Positions 6,506-12,425 of a stretch of 12,952 nucleotides of DNA are shown here, one piece after another. The stretch's first letter is position 1, and every line of letters begins with the position of its first letter. The stretch is from an uncultured Ruminococcus sp. (lineage in GTDB: Bacteria > Bacillota > Clostridia > Oscillospirales > Acutalibacteraceae). The stretch is from NCBI GenBank assembly GCA_946414115.1, contig CAMKNF010000043.1, positions 1-12,952 of the forward strand. The letters are read 5' to 3'. The notes below the pieces were generated by a model. That model saw nothing but the letters and a program-made list of their open reading frames with translations. It was not told the DNA's origin and searched no databases. The position numbers and the translations under genes were made by a program.

Positions 6506-7078
6506 ATGACGAAAGGACATAAAGTCAAGCGAGGCGAAATATTCTTTTTTGACTTTGGTGAAACCCGAGGTTCTGTTCAGAAGGGATTTAGACCGGTGAT
6601 TGTTTTACAGGCGGATGAAATCAATGTCCGTTCAACAACAACCATTGTAGCTCCTTTGACGGGAATCATTAAAAAGCCTTATTTCTTTTCTCATGTTTAT
6701 ATAGGAAAAAGATATAGGCTTGAAATTCCTTCTATGATACTTATGGAACAGATAACTACAGTGAATCAAAGTGATTTGAAGGATTGCCTCGGAAAAGTCA
6801 CGGAGAAGGCACTAATCCGAAATATAAATGCTGCTTTGATGCGAACATTCGGAATTCGGCAGAATAACAGTATAAACACAGGCGATATACGTTGTTTATG
6901 CCAAAAGCACTTACAAGAATACAAACTTTTGCCGGATTTTATTATTAAGCGTTTTGATCCGCTCCAGGCTAAAAAGGATAAGTGTGACAAATGTAATGAC
7001 CTCGGATATGATTATGCTTTCTTTGACAAGAAAGAAGTACTTAAAAAAAGAGGAGGAGCTATGGTGGGCAAAAATTAA
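6506..7078 (+). CDS. MazF/PemK-family endoribonuclease-like protein with Cys-rich tail
   Basis: A 190-aa protein. Residues 6-117 follow the MazF/PemK fold: KRGEIFFFDFGETRGS, KGFRPVIVLQ, TTIVAPLTG and LMEQITTV. R29 in GFRP and T52 in PLTG match the positions of the catalytic Arg and Thr of Bacillus MazF, so RNase activity is plausible. The family's usual length is about 115 aa. The extra 70 residues carry C130-L-C132, H135 and C160-x-x-C163, which looks like a zinc site. No MazE-like antitoxin gene lies on either side; the neighbours are the sigma-like regulator and the excisionase. It may therefore act as an element-encoded regulator of mRNA and not as half of a classical toxin-antitoxin pair, which is inference. 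Confidence 0.8.
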   Translation: MTKGHKVKRGEIFFFDFGETRGSVQKGFRPVIVLQADEINVRSTTTIVAPLTGIIKKPYFFSHVYIGKRYRLEIPSMILMEQITTVNQSDLKDCLGKVTEKALIRNINAALMRTFGIRQNNSINTGDIRCLCQKHLQEYKLLPDFIIKRFDPLQAKKDKCDKCNDLGYDYAFFDKKEVLKKRGGAMVGKN

Positions 7079-7080
7079 TC

Positions 7081-7158
7081 AAAATCGCATAATTGTCAAA
7101 GCCGGAAAATTCATTTAGAATAAATTTGCTGAATATTGGTCGGCTTTCAATTAGGAAA
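7081..7158 (+). repeat. Hairpin-bearing repeat, copy 1 (before excisionase)
   Basis: This is the first of two imperfect direct repeats exactly 321 bp apart. The shared blocks are 7086-7104, 7115-7123 and 7130-7152, all without gaps against copy 2. AAAGCCG (7098-7104) pairs with CGGCTTT (7141-7147). It occupies the untranslated region just before the excisionase ribosome binding site. Confidence 0.8.
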
Positions 7159-7187
7159 TAAAATGTACTTAACGAAAGGAGAAACAA

Positions 7188-7403
7188 ATGGATAAAGAAA
7201 AAAATACCAACCAAGAAACTGTAATGTTCGCTGAATACGGAGATATAGTATCCGTTGATGATATTATGAAAATGCTTCACATTGGCAGATCCGCAGTTTA
7301 TTCATTATTGCAAAACGGTGTGATAAGAACGGTTAAGGTAGGAAGAAAATACATAATCCCGAAGCAAAGCGTTACGGATTTTATTAATTCAGGATTATAT
7401 TAA
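7188..7403 (+). CDS. xis: Excisionase (HTH_17/MerR-like DNA-binding protein)
   Basis: A 71-aa protein with the usual excisionase winged-HTH pattern: VSVDDIMKMLHIGRSAVYSLLQNGVIRTVKVGRKYIIPKQSVTDFI, ending at the C-terminus as is normal. It should bind next to the attachment core and direct the integrase toward excision. The start is ATG 7188, with AAAGGAG 6 nt upstream. It lies between two copies of a 78-bp hairpin repeat and 89 nt upstream of the integrase, so the two are probably co-transcribed but separately controlled at the RNA level. The gene symbol is by function and does not imply orthology to lambda xis. Confidence 0.82.
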   Translation: MDKEKNTNQETVMFAEYGDIVSVDDIMKMLHIGRSAVYSLLQNGVIRTVKVGRKYIIPKQSVTDFINSGLY

Positions 7404-7479
7404 AAACGCATAATTGTCAAAGCCGACTGATTAAGTTAGAATAAGTCTAATGAATATTGGTCGGCTTTCAATTTGGAAA
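7402..7479 (+). repeat. Hairpin-bearing repeat, copy 2 (before integrase)
   Basis: This is the second copy of the repeat at 7081-7158. AAAGCCGA (7419-7426) pairs with TCGGCTTT (7461-7468). The 3' end of the copy runs into the integrase ribosome binding site AAAGGAGAT (7477-7485). Confidence 0.8.
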
Positions 7480-7492
7480 GGAGATAGCTATT

Positions 7493-8635
7493 ATGCCGAC
7501 CACAGGATATTTAAGAGAGAAAAAAGGAAGATATTATGCTGTACTGAATCTTTATGATAGTACAGGAAAGAGAATTCAGAAATCCCACGCAACAGGCTTG
7601 CCTGTTAAGAATAATAAGCGAAAAGCAGAACAGATATTAAAGCAATTGTGTGTTGAGTATGACAACAAGAATTTAAACTTTTACTCCAACATAAAGGTTG
7701 CCGACTATTTCAAGAAATGGCTTGTAGCAATAAAATCAGAAGTTCGTCCTAATACTTATCGCAGCTATAAGGGAAATATGGAAAACCACATTATCCCTTA
7801 CTTTGAAAAGCTGGGTACTGAGCTTCAAGAGTTAAAGCCGCATCAGCTTTCCGATTATTACAAATCAAAGGTAGGAACAATATCCGTCACAACGATAAAG
7901 CATCACCATCAAAACATATCAAAGGCTCTTGCCGATGCTGTAGAAAAGGGTTTAATATCAATAAATCCTGCAACAGCCGCCAAAACGCCAAAGCAGACAG
8001 AAAAATTCAAAGCGGAATTTCTTAACCGAGTGCAGATAAAACAGCTATTAGATTATCTTGAAGGAACAAGCATTTACCTGCCGACATATCTTTGTACGGT
8101 TTACGGATTCAGACGAAGCGAAGTGTTAGGCTTAAAGTGGCATAACATTGATTTTGAAAACGAAACCATATGGATTAGGGAAACCTTACAGCAGAGTACA
8201 AAGGAAATAAGCGGAGACAGTAATTATACATCATCCACAAAGACAGAAAGCAGTAACCGAACCTTGCCAATGATACCGCAGGTAAAAAAGATACTTCTTG
8301 AACAGAGGGATCGTCAGATGAGAAACAAAGAATTTCTAAAAGACGCATATATCTCAAATGACTATGTTTGTACCTTTGATAACGGTAAGGAAATAACGCC
8401 TAATTATCTGACGAAAAAATTTCATACGCTGATTGAGAAGCAAAACGATTTTCCGCAAATCAGATTTCACGATTTACGACATAGCGTTGCGAGTAATCTT
8501 TTGAATGATGGATTCACTACTGTTCAGGTTGCCGAATGGCTGGGACACAGCAGTTCAACAACCACACTAAAATTTTATGCTCACATTGACAAAACCTCAA
8601 AATTAGCAATTGCAAAAAGCCTGCAAGCGGATTGA
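7493..8635 (+). CDS. int: Tyrosine site-specific integrase (Tn916-like type)
   Basis: A 380-aa tyrosine recombinase that inserts and excises the element. The N-terminus (GYLREKKGRYYAVLNLYD) looks like the beta-sheet arm-binding domain of Tn916-type integrases. A core-binding region follows at about 60-165. The catalytic domain keeps all recognisable residues: R207 in YGFRRSE, H326 and R329 in FHDLRH, H352 in LGHSSS, and the nucleophile Y362 in KFYAHI. ATG 7493 has AAAGGAGAT upstream; a TTG at 7457 in the same frame lies inside the hairpin repeat and is unlikely. It stands 158 nt from a tRNA-Trp 3' fragment that carries the probable attachment core, as expected for an integrase at the end of its element. 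The gene looks intact. Confidence 0.93.
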   Translation: MPTTGYLREKKGRYYAVLNLYDSTGKRIQKSHATGLPVKNNKRKAEQILKQLCVEYDNKNLNFYSNIKVADYFKKWLVAIKSEVRPNTYRSYKGNMENHIIPYFEKLGTELQELKPHQLSDYYKSKVGTISVTTIKHHHQNISKALADAVEKGLISINPATAAKTPKQTEKFKAEFLNRVQIKQLLDYLEGTSIYLPTYLCTVYGFRRSEVLGLKWHNIDFENETIWIRETLQQSTKEISGDSNYTSSTKTESSNRTLPMIPQVKKILLEQRDRQMRNKEFLKDAYISNDYVCTFDNGKEITPNYLTKKFHTLIEKQNDFPQIRFHDLRHSVASNLLNDGFTTVQVAEWLGHSSSTTTLKFYAHIDKTSKLAIAKSLQAD

Positions 8636-8664
8636 TTTCTACACTTTTTCTACAACATTTGAAG

Positions 8665-8705
8665 CCACTGTAAACACCAAAGTGGTGGAACTACGGTGGA
8701 ACTGA
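8665..8705 (+). repeat. TAAACACCAA site and tandem GGTGGAACT repeats (possible arm sites)
   Basis: CCACT (8665-8669) and AGTGG (8681-8685) flank TAAACACCAA (8671-8680). Two 11-bp direct repeats beginning GGTGGAACT follow at 8684-8694 and 8695-8705. They lie between the integrase stop and the tRNA fragment, where integrase or excisionase arm sites are expected. Confidence 0.5.
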
Positions 8706-8740
8706 TTTGAAATTGAAAAAATCAGAAGAAAAACGACAAA

Positions 8741-8784
8741 AGAAAAAATCCTCAAAAACGGCTTGTTTAAGCCATTTTCAAGGA
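8741..8784 (-). terminator. Terminator downstream of the tRNA-Trp fragment (minus strand)
   Basis: Read on the minus strand, a stem made of AGGA/TCCT, AAAA/TTTT and GGCTT/AAGCC is followed by TTTTTTCT. It begins 8 nt after the CCA of the tRNA fragment and looks like the natural tRNA terminator. It may also stop readthrough from the integrase. Confidence 0.65.
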
Positions 8785-8792
8785 CTTGTTTG

Positions 8793-8839
8793 TGGCAGGG
8801 GCAGAAGGACTTGAACCCTCGGCACGCGGTTTTGGAGAC
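8793..8839 (-). tRNA. tRNA-Trp 3' half (attachment-site core)
   Basis: The minus strand gives a tRNA from the anticodon loop to an encoded CCA: loop CTCCAAA with anticodon CCA (8833-8835 on the plus strand), 3' anticodon stem ACCGC, variable region, T stem GAGGG/CCTTC with loop TTCAAGT, acceptor strand TGCCCCT, G73 and CCA (8793-8795). The 5' half is missing: upstream of G30/T31 the bases no longer pair with the anticodon stem. A break in the anticodon stem-loop is the classical crossover point for tyrosine integrases. It is therefore an att core and not a working tRNA. Confidence 0.85.
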
Positions 8840-8842
8840 GCA

Positions 8843-9106
8843 ATTTATACTTTTTATATGTCTTTGCTACGTTTTGCAAGTCATTATAAACGCAGATTTT
8901 AAGCCGTTTTCTTTGCGTATCTCGTAATATCTCTTTGTATGCCAGAATATGAATAAACACCAAATAAACACCAAGCTTACCGGATTATTTTCGTCTGCGG
9001 TTCTTTGCAACCAATACTAATTTTAGCAGTATCTTCGATTATCATGATTGATTTACTCCGTGATTACCCGAGAGTTGTTGTTTTTACTCGCTTTTCCGCA
9101 GAGGAC
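8843..9106 (+). other. Gene-free attachment flank
   Basis: Apart from the TAAACACCAA pair I see no gene, no 5' half of the tRNA and no clear terminator here. Short frames on the minus strand run back through the tRNA fragment and are not genes. Confidence 0.5.
8954..8974 (+). repeat. Two more TAAACACCAA copies right of the tRNA fragment
   Basis: TAAACACCAA occurs at 8954-8963 and 8965-8974, 11 bp apart and in the same orientation as the copy at 8671-8680. Identical decamers on both sides of a tRNA core suggest arm-type integrase sites. Confidence 0.55.
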
Positions 9107-9134
9107 TTGACAAACTGATTTTTTTGAATATAAT
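9107..9134 (+). promoter_or_regulatory. Consensus sigma-A promoter
   Basis: TTGACA (9107-9112) and TATAAT (9129-9134) are separated by 16 nt. Transcription should start near 9141. No credible gene follows in this direction before the hairpin at 9233-9295. Confidence 0.7.
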
Positions 9135-9140
9135 TAAAAT

Positions 9141-9295
9141 AGGTTAACAAAAGAAAACAGCCTGGTTTTTTATCATCGTATGTTTTCCGTAGTTAGCTTA
9201 TTTTTAACAGCAAATTATTTTGTGTTTATTTGAAAAGGTCTTAATTCAGCCCGGCACTATGTGAAGGAAGTTGGATTATGACCTTTTCTTTTTAA
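9141..9295 (+). ncRNA. Candidate small RNA of about 150 nt
   Basis: A consensus promoter at 9107-9134 and a strong hairpin-plus-T-run terminator at 9233-9295 bracket a stretch without a supported gene. The only frame, 17 codons from ATG 9180, encodes a hydrophobic peptide but has no ribosome binding site. The transcript would run toward, and stop at, the 3' end of the SIR2-like remnant on the other strand. Existence and role are inference. Confidence 0.35.
9233..9295 (+). terminator. Bidirectional terminator
   Basis: AAAAGGTC (9233-9240) pairs with GACCTTTT (9280-9287). After one T-T mismatch, TAATTCA pairs with TGGATTA. On the plus strand CTTTTT follows. On the minus strand it directly follows the SIR2-like remnant, with a shorter T run. 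Confidence 0.75.
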
Positions 9296-9760
9296 CTTGA
9301 ATAATATACTTTCATATCAAGATATGTTATCGCTTTGCGAAAATGTGTATTCAATTCAGATGAATTTGATTTTATATATTCTTTTAATAAATTTAAGCAT
9401 TCCTCATAATTAATTTTATCGTTACTATAGGCTTTGGATATACAGCTTAGATATTTGTACTTAGCTGATAATCTTGTCCCGAAAAATCTTTGTGAGATTG
9501 CTTCCGATTTCAGCATTTATTTTTCCTTGTATTTCAGAGGGTTTACTGTCTGTAATTGCTTGCTTCATCGCAATAATCTGACTTTTATTTACACCTATTA
9601 CTTTGGCAATATTGAAAATCAATTCATCCCATGAAGGATAATTTTTTAAATATCTTTTACTTAAGCCTGAACCGACAAAAAGCATTGGAATTCATTGTAA
9701 TTTCAAAAGGTTATACAGGCAATTGCTGTGAATATAAACTCGTGTTTTATTCTTATCCAT
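9292..9760 (-). pseudogene. SIR2-family remnant (nonsense and frameshift)
   Basis: From ATG 9760 (GGTGAGG just upstream) the frame reads 22 codons, meets TGA at 9692-9694, then continues in the same frame into IPMLFVGSGLSKRYLKNYPSWDELI. This is the nucleotide-binding start of SIR2-family proteins: a hydrophobic strand, GSGLS, then PSWDEL. That frame stops at 9461. A neighbouring frame shifted by one base carries on (SAKYKYLSCISKAY...) to a stop at 9292. All parts together give about 150 codons, well short of a SIR2 domain plus effector. SIR2 proteins deplete NAD+ in several anti-phage systems, so this is probably decayed defence cargo. It keeps a good promoter and ribosome binding site. The C-terminal piece is not recognisable and may come from a deletion fusion. 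Confidence 0.6.
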
Positions 9761-9791
9761 TTTCCTCACCGTCAATTATGAAGTAGTGTTT

Positions 9792-9808
9792 GTTACCTGA
9801 ATAGTAAC
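9792..9808. promoter_or_regulatory. Inverted repeat GTTAC-N7-GTAAC between promoter and SIR2-like remnant
   Basis: GTTAC (9792-9796) and GTAAC (9804-9808) form a symmetric site about 12 nt downstream of the predicted start of the minus-strand transcript. It could be an operator or a small mRNA hairpin. Confidence 0.4.
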
Positions 9809-9826
9809 GCTTATCCCACTATGCAC

Positions 9827-9855
9827 ATTATAGCGTAAGTATGTACGAATTTCAA
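9827..9855 (-). promoter_or_regulatory. Minus-strand promoter of the SIR2-like remnant
   Basis: On the minus strand TTGAAA (9850-9855) and TATAAT (9827-9832) are separated by 17 nt. Transcription would start near 9820 and read into the SIR2-like remnant beginning at 9760. Confidence 0.65.
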
Positions 9856-9908
9856 TATATAATAAAGAGTAAACATAATAATTAAAATCAAAAAATAACC
9901 CATACGAT

Positions 9909-9956
9909 AAAACCGCCTGTACAAGCCAATTTTCGGCAGGTACAGGCGGTTTTTTT
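9909..9956 (-). terminator. Bidirectional terminator after the second integrase
   Basis: AAAACCGCCTGTAC (9909-9922) pairs with its exact complement at 9940-9953; GCC/GGC pairs further inside. On the plus strand the T run continues to 9956. On the minus strand the stem ends in TTTTATC only a few bases after the integrase stop, so it ends that transcript. Confidence 0.85.
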
Positions 9957-9959
9957 GCG

Positions 9960-11354
9960 TTAGCTAACAGCAGTCGTGTTTTGTTTTTTATTAAAAATAT
10001 CGTCCAGCTTTTCTGCCGCTGTATCGTCCGATGACTTTATTGCGTGGGCGTATATTCTGCCGGTTGTTTCGGTGTTGGAATGACCGAGCCGCTTTGATAC
10101 CGTTGTAATCGGAACGCCTGCGGCAATTTGTAATGTTGCATTCGTATGACGGAGAGAATGTAATGTTATGTACGGAATATCCGGGTGCGCTTTCATAAAT
10201 TTTGAAAACCAGCTTGAAACGCTGTCGGGCTTCAACGGCTTGCCGTCACAGCTTGTGAAAATATAGTCCTCCGTGCCTTTCCAATAACTGCCGTATGACA
10301 GGCGTTGCTCCATCTGATAAACCTTGTATTCACGCAAATCATTTATCGCTATCTGCGAAAGCCTTATGCAACGCTCGGAGCTTTTATTCTTCGTCTTATC
10401 CTCAAAGAGTCCTCTGTCGGGAAGATATTGCAGGGAGCGGCAAATATTAAGCGTTCCGCTTTCAAAATCAACGTCAGACCATTTCAAGCCGAGTGCTTCA
10501 CTCCTGCGCATACCCGTGAACAAAAGCAGTCGAATGAGCGTTCTGTGCGTTTCATCGGCGCTTTCCAACGCTTTGATTAATGCGTCTGCCTGAACCTCAT
10601 CAATATACTTTGCCTCTTTAACGTCTGCCTGCGGCGTTTTTGTCCTGTCGCAGGGATTTGAATAGAGCACATTCCATTCAACAGCCGTGTGCAGAATTGC
10701 AGAAATTAACCTGTGATGGTGCAGTATGGTTTCTCCCGAAAGCGTTTTCTTGCCCTCACCGTCAGGGGTGAAAAGCTCCTGAAACGGTATTTGCAGAGCA
10801 GCGGCAAGCTTTTCCGCATTTGCAAGATTAATGTTGTTACCCTTGCGGATAGAAATCATTGTTGTGTTTGAAATACCCGAAAGGCGGCAAAGCTGTGCTG
10901 TTGTAAGGCTGTTTTGCCTGAGGTAATCGTCAATGCTTATTTTGCACTTGTACTTCGTATCAAGCCTTATTCCACCCTCTGCAAGGTTATTGTAAAATTC
11001 CCTCAGGTGCATCGGCTGTAGCCTGCAAAGCTTTATGTGACCTATTGCGGCATTTATGCGAGGCAACATACTTTCGTATCTTGCGTATGTTCGGGGGCGC
11101 AAATCCTTTTTACGGTCATTCATCCAGATTTCGGCGAACTCGGCAAAGCGTATGTTTTCGTCAAGCACCTGACCTTTCAGACAACGTTCCTCAAAGAGCG
11201 TTGCCTGCCGCTTCAGTTCTTTTTCAATTTGCTTTTCGTTCATATTCGGCTCGGGCTTCCAGGTCATTGTTTTGCGGATCTGCCTTTTATTCATATCATA
11301 TCCGCAGGAAACCGTTATTTTGTAGGAGTTGTTTCTTTTTTGAATTGTTGCCAT
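9960..11354 (-). CDS. int: Tyrosine integrase with embedded XRE-type HTH domain
   Basis: A 464-aa tyrosine recombinase of the second element. Residues 1-60 fit an arm-binding domain. Residues 66-135 start the core-binding domain (FAEFAEIWMNDRKKDLRPRTYARYE). About 138-197 form an inserted XRE-like HTH (LTTAQLCRLSGISNTTMISIRKG, then NAEKLAAALQIPFQELF). Core-binding resumes with LHHHRLISAILHTAVEWN. The catalytic residues are complete: R283 in FTGMRRSE, H399 and R402 in LHSLRH, H425 in LGHSN, Y435 in IYAHA. The insert explains a length about 80 residues above the usual 380-400. Its ATG directly abuts the stop of the upstream XRE repressor (TAA-ATG), so the two are translationally coupled. GC content is visibly higher than in the surrounding AT-rich DNA. 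Confidence 0.92.
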   Translation of the reverse strand: MATIQKRNNSYKITVSCGYDMNKRQIRKTMTWKPEPNMNEKQIEKELKRQATLFEERCLKGQVLDENIRFAEFAEIWMNDRKKDLRPRTYARYESMLPRINAAIGHIKLCRLQPMHLREFYNNLAEGGIRLDTKYKCKISIDDYLRQNSLTTAQLCRLSGISNTTMISIRKGNNINLANAEKLAAALQIPFQELFTPDGEGKKTLSGETILHHHRLISAILHTAVEWNVLYSNPCDRTKTPQADVKEAKYIDEVQADALIKALESADETHRTLIRLLLFTGMRRSEALGLKWSDVDFESGTLNICRSLQYLPDRGLFEDKTKNKSSERCIRLSQIAINDLREYKVYQMEQRLSYGSYWKGTEDYIFTSCDGKPLKPDSVSSWFSKFMKAHPDIPYITLHSLRHTNATLQIAAGVPITTVSKRLGHSNTETTGRIYAHAIKSSDDTAAEKLDDIFNKKQNTTAVS

Positions 11355-11942
11355 TTATTCATCACTCGATATTAATTCAGGGAACAGTGGTATTTCTTTC
11401 TGTTCCGAATCCATGTTTCTAAATTGTTGTTTAAGCCATAAACTATATAAATTTTTATCGATGATTTTGTTGTCATACAAGTTTTTGATTTTTAGCCAAT
11501 CCTTCAAAAAAGTTTGTATATCATAATCAGCGATAGTTATGGTTGAAAACATGCGTTTGTTCTTCTTTGTTGATATATACCATTCATTTTTATTTTCGGA
11601 TAATTTCTCAAAAGCTTCAGGTAAAGAAGTTTCGCAATCCTCAAGATAAAATTTATCGACTGTGATTTGCGCTTCGTCAGATAATAAAACAAGCTGTTTT
11701 ACAAAATCAGAAACTTTGAATTCTTTTTTGTATCCGCATAGCCAGTCAATGGAAACATTTAAAGCACGGGCAAGCTTTAAAGCGTTGTCCAATGAAGGAT
11801 TTTTGCCTTTATTTCCATCGAAACTTTCATATGCCGAAATTGTGGCAGAAGTAACACCTGATAGTTTACATAATTTGGCTTGTGTTAGATTTGCTGATAT
11901 TCGTGCTTCTTTTAGTCTTTGAGCAAAAATTGTGGTATCCAT
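11355..11942 (-). CDS. XRE-family transcriptional regulator
   Basis: A 195-aa probable repressor. Residues 6-70 are a Cro/C1-type HTH: FAQRLKEARISANLTQAKLCKLSG, then TSATISAYES and LDNALKLARALNVSIDWLCG. The C-terminal 120 residues are unassigned, rich in charged and aromatic residues, and lack a visible LexA/CI-type Ser-Lys protease motif. AGGA lies 7 nt before ATG 11942. It is transcribed from a consensus promoter at 11981-12009 together with the integrase. The divergent xis-like/primase operon shares the same intergenic region, so it probably represses one or both directions. Its HTH resembles the one inside the neighbouring integrase (both have LTxAxLCxLSG). Confidence 0.85.
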   Translation of the reverse strand: MDTTIFAQRLKEARISANLTQAKLCKLSGVTSATISAYESFDGNKGKNPSLDNALKLARALNVSIDWLCGYKKEFKVSDFVKQLVLLSDEAQITVDKFYLEDCETSLPEAFEKLSENKNEWYISTKKNKRMFSTITIADYDIQTFLKDWLKIKNLYDNKIIDKNLYSLWLKQQFRNMDSEQKEIPLFPELISSDE

Positions 11943-11980
11943 TATGTCATCCTCTCATAATCATATAAGTTTATACTGTT

Positions 11981-12009
11981 ATAATACTATTTTATAATTG
12001 AAATGTCAA
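11981..12009 (-). promoter_or_regulatory. Consensus promoter of the repressor-integrase operon
   Basis: On the minus strand TTGACA (12004-12009) and TATTAT (11981-11986) are separated by 17 nt, with a start predicted near 11974. The partly symmetric TTATACTG...ATAATAC overlapping the -10 could be the repressor's own operator. Confidence 0.7.
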
Positions 12010-12154
12010 CTGTACAAATAAAAAATAAAAATGTCATACGTATTTTAAAAAAACACATCAAATGTGCCATAATAAGTGACTTTTTGCAAATTGATACATA
12101 GGAATAAAATATAATACGTTTCTTGAAAAATATAATAAATCACATAAAATATAG

Positions 12155-12182
12155 TTGACAAAAGCAAAAGCATGACTATAAT
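12155..12182 (+). promoter_or_regulatory. Consensus promoter of the xis-like/primase operon
   Basis: TTGACA (12155-12160) and TATAAT (12177-12182) are separated by 16 nt. Transcription should start near 12189, leaving a leader of about 235 nt before the first gene at 12426. Confidence 0.75.
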
Positions 12183-12203
12183 AAAGATACGGAAAGTATT
12201 TAG

Positions 12204-12248
12204 ATGTACCCATTCTGGTTGCTTTTCGTTTTATTTAGGAAAGAGTGA
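12204..12248 (+). CDS. Putative 14-aa leader peptide
   Basis: ATG 12204 has GGAAAG 7 nt upstream and opens a 14-codon frame, MYPFWLLFVLFRKE, that stops at 12246. It lies about 15 nt after the predicted transcription start. The peptide is aromatic and hydrophobic, like some ribosome-stalling leaders. Its last codons overlap the 5' arm of the first leader hairpin (12237-12244), so translating ribosomes would decide whether that hairpin forms. This is the classical layout of attenuation or leader-peptide control; translation itself is inferred. Confidence 0.5.
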   Translation: MYPFWLLFVLFRKE

Positions 12249-12369
12249 GTAAAAGTACATAAAATATGTGCGAACGTCTTTCCTTAAGTTTCTTCCTTTA
12301 GTTTTAGTGGAGTTTCTTAAGGATTAATGGAAAATTTTCGGAAAATTGCGTCTTTTTATGCAATTTTTT
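12237..12369 (+). promoter_or_regulatory. Attenuator-like leader with mutually exclusive hairpins
   Basis: Hairpin 1: AGGAAAGA (12237-12244) with TCTTTCCT (12277-12284), containing the 7-bp stem GTACATA/TATGTGC (12255-12271). Hairpin 2: CCTTAAG (12282-12288) with CTTAAGG (12316-12322), sharing three bases with hairpin 1. Hairpin 3: AATTTT-CGG-AAAATT (12333-12347), which takes the left arm of hairpin 4. Hairpin 4: AAAATTGC (12342-12349) with GCAATTTT (12360-12367) and a T run, an intrinsic terminator. The arrangement would let leader translation switch readthrough into the xis-like and primase genes. Confidence 0.55.
12342..12369 (+). terminator. Intrinsic terminator inside the leader
   Basis: AAAATTGC and GCAATTTT form an 8-bp stem followed directly by T residues. 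It lies 56 nt before the xis-like gene and downstream of the promoter for that gene, so it is best read as a conditional (attenuator) terminator. Confidence 0.6.
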
Positions 12370-12425
12370 GGATTTTTGCGCCATTATTGGGAGACTTTTA
12401 AAAACTACAAGGAAGGTAATTACAT

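Larger units (their letters stand above)
5879..8839 (+). mobile_element. Recombination module of a first integrative element
   Basis: The sigma-like regulator, MazF-like protein, excisionase and integrase lie in one direction and end at a tRNA-Trp fragment. This is the usual recombination end of a clostridial integrative or conjugative element. The left boundary is not visible, and the McrBC-like operon further left may be its cargo. No conjugation genes are in the window. Confidence 0.6.

Noticed and set aside
7081..7479. CRISPR-like direct repeats
   Set aside because: There are only two copies, 321 bp apart with a gene between them, so no array structure exists.
8778..8963. 61-codon minus-strand frame across the tRNA-Trp fragment
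   Set aside because: It runs through the tRNA 3' half and the possible arm sites, and has no domain or start signal.
9180..9233. 17-residue hydrophobic peptide as a type I toxin
   Set aside because: No Shine-Dalgarno sequence precedes it and no antisense RNA promoter is apparent; only the possible transcript is reported.
11037..11422. Plus-strand frames opposite the second integrase
   Set aside because: They overlap a clear tyrosine integrase on the other strand and show no recognisable domain or ribosome binding site.
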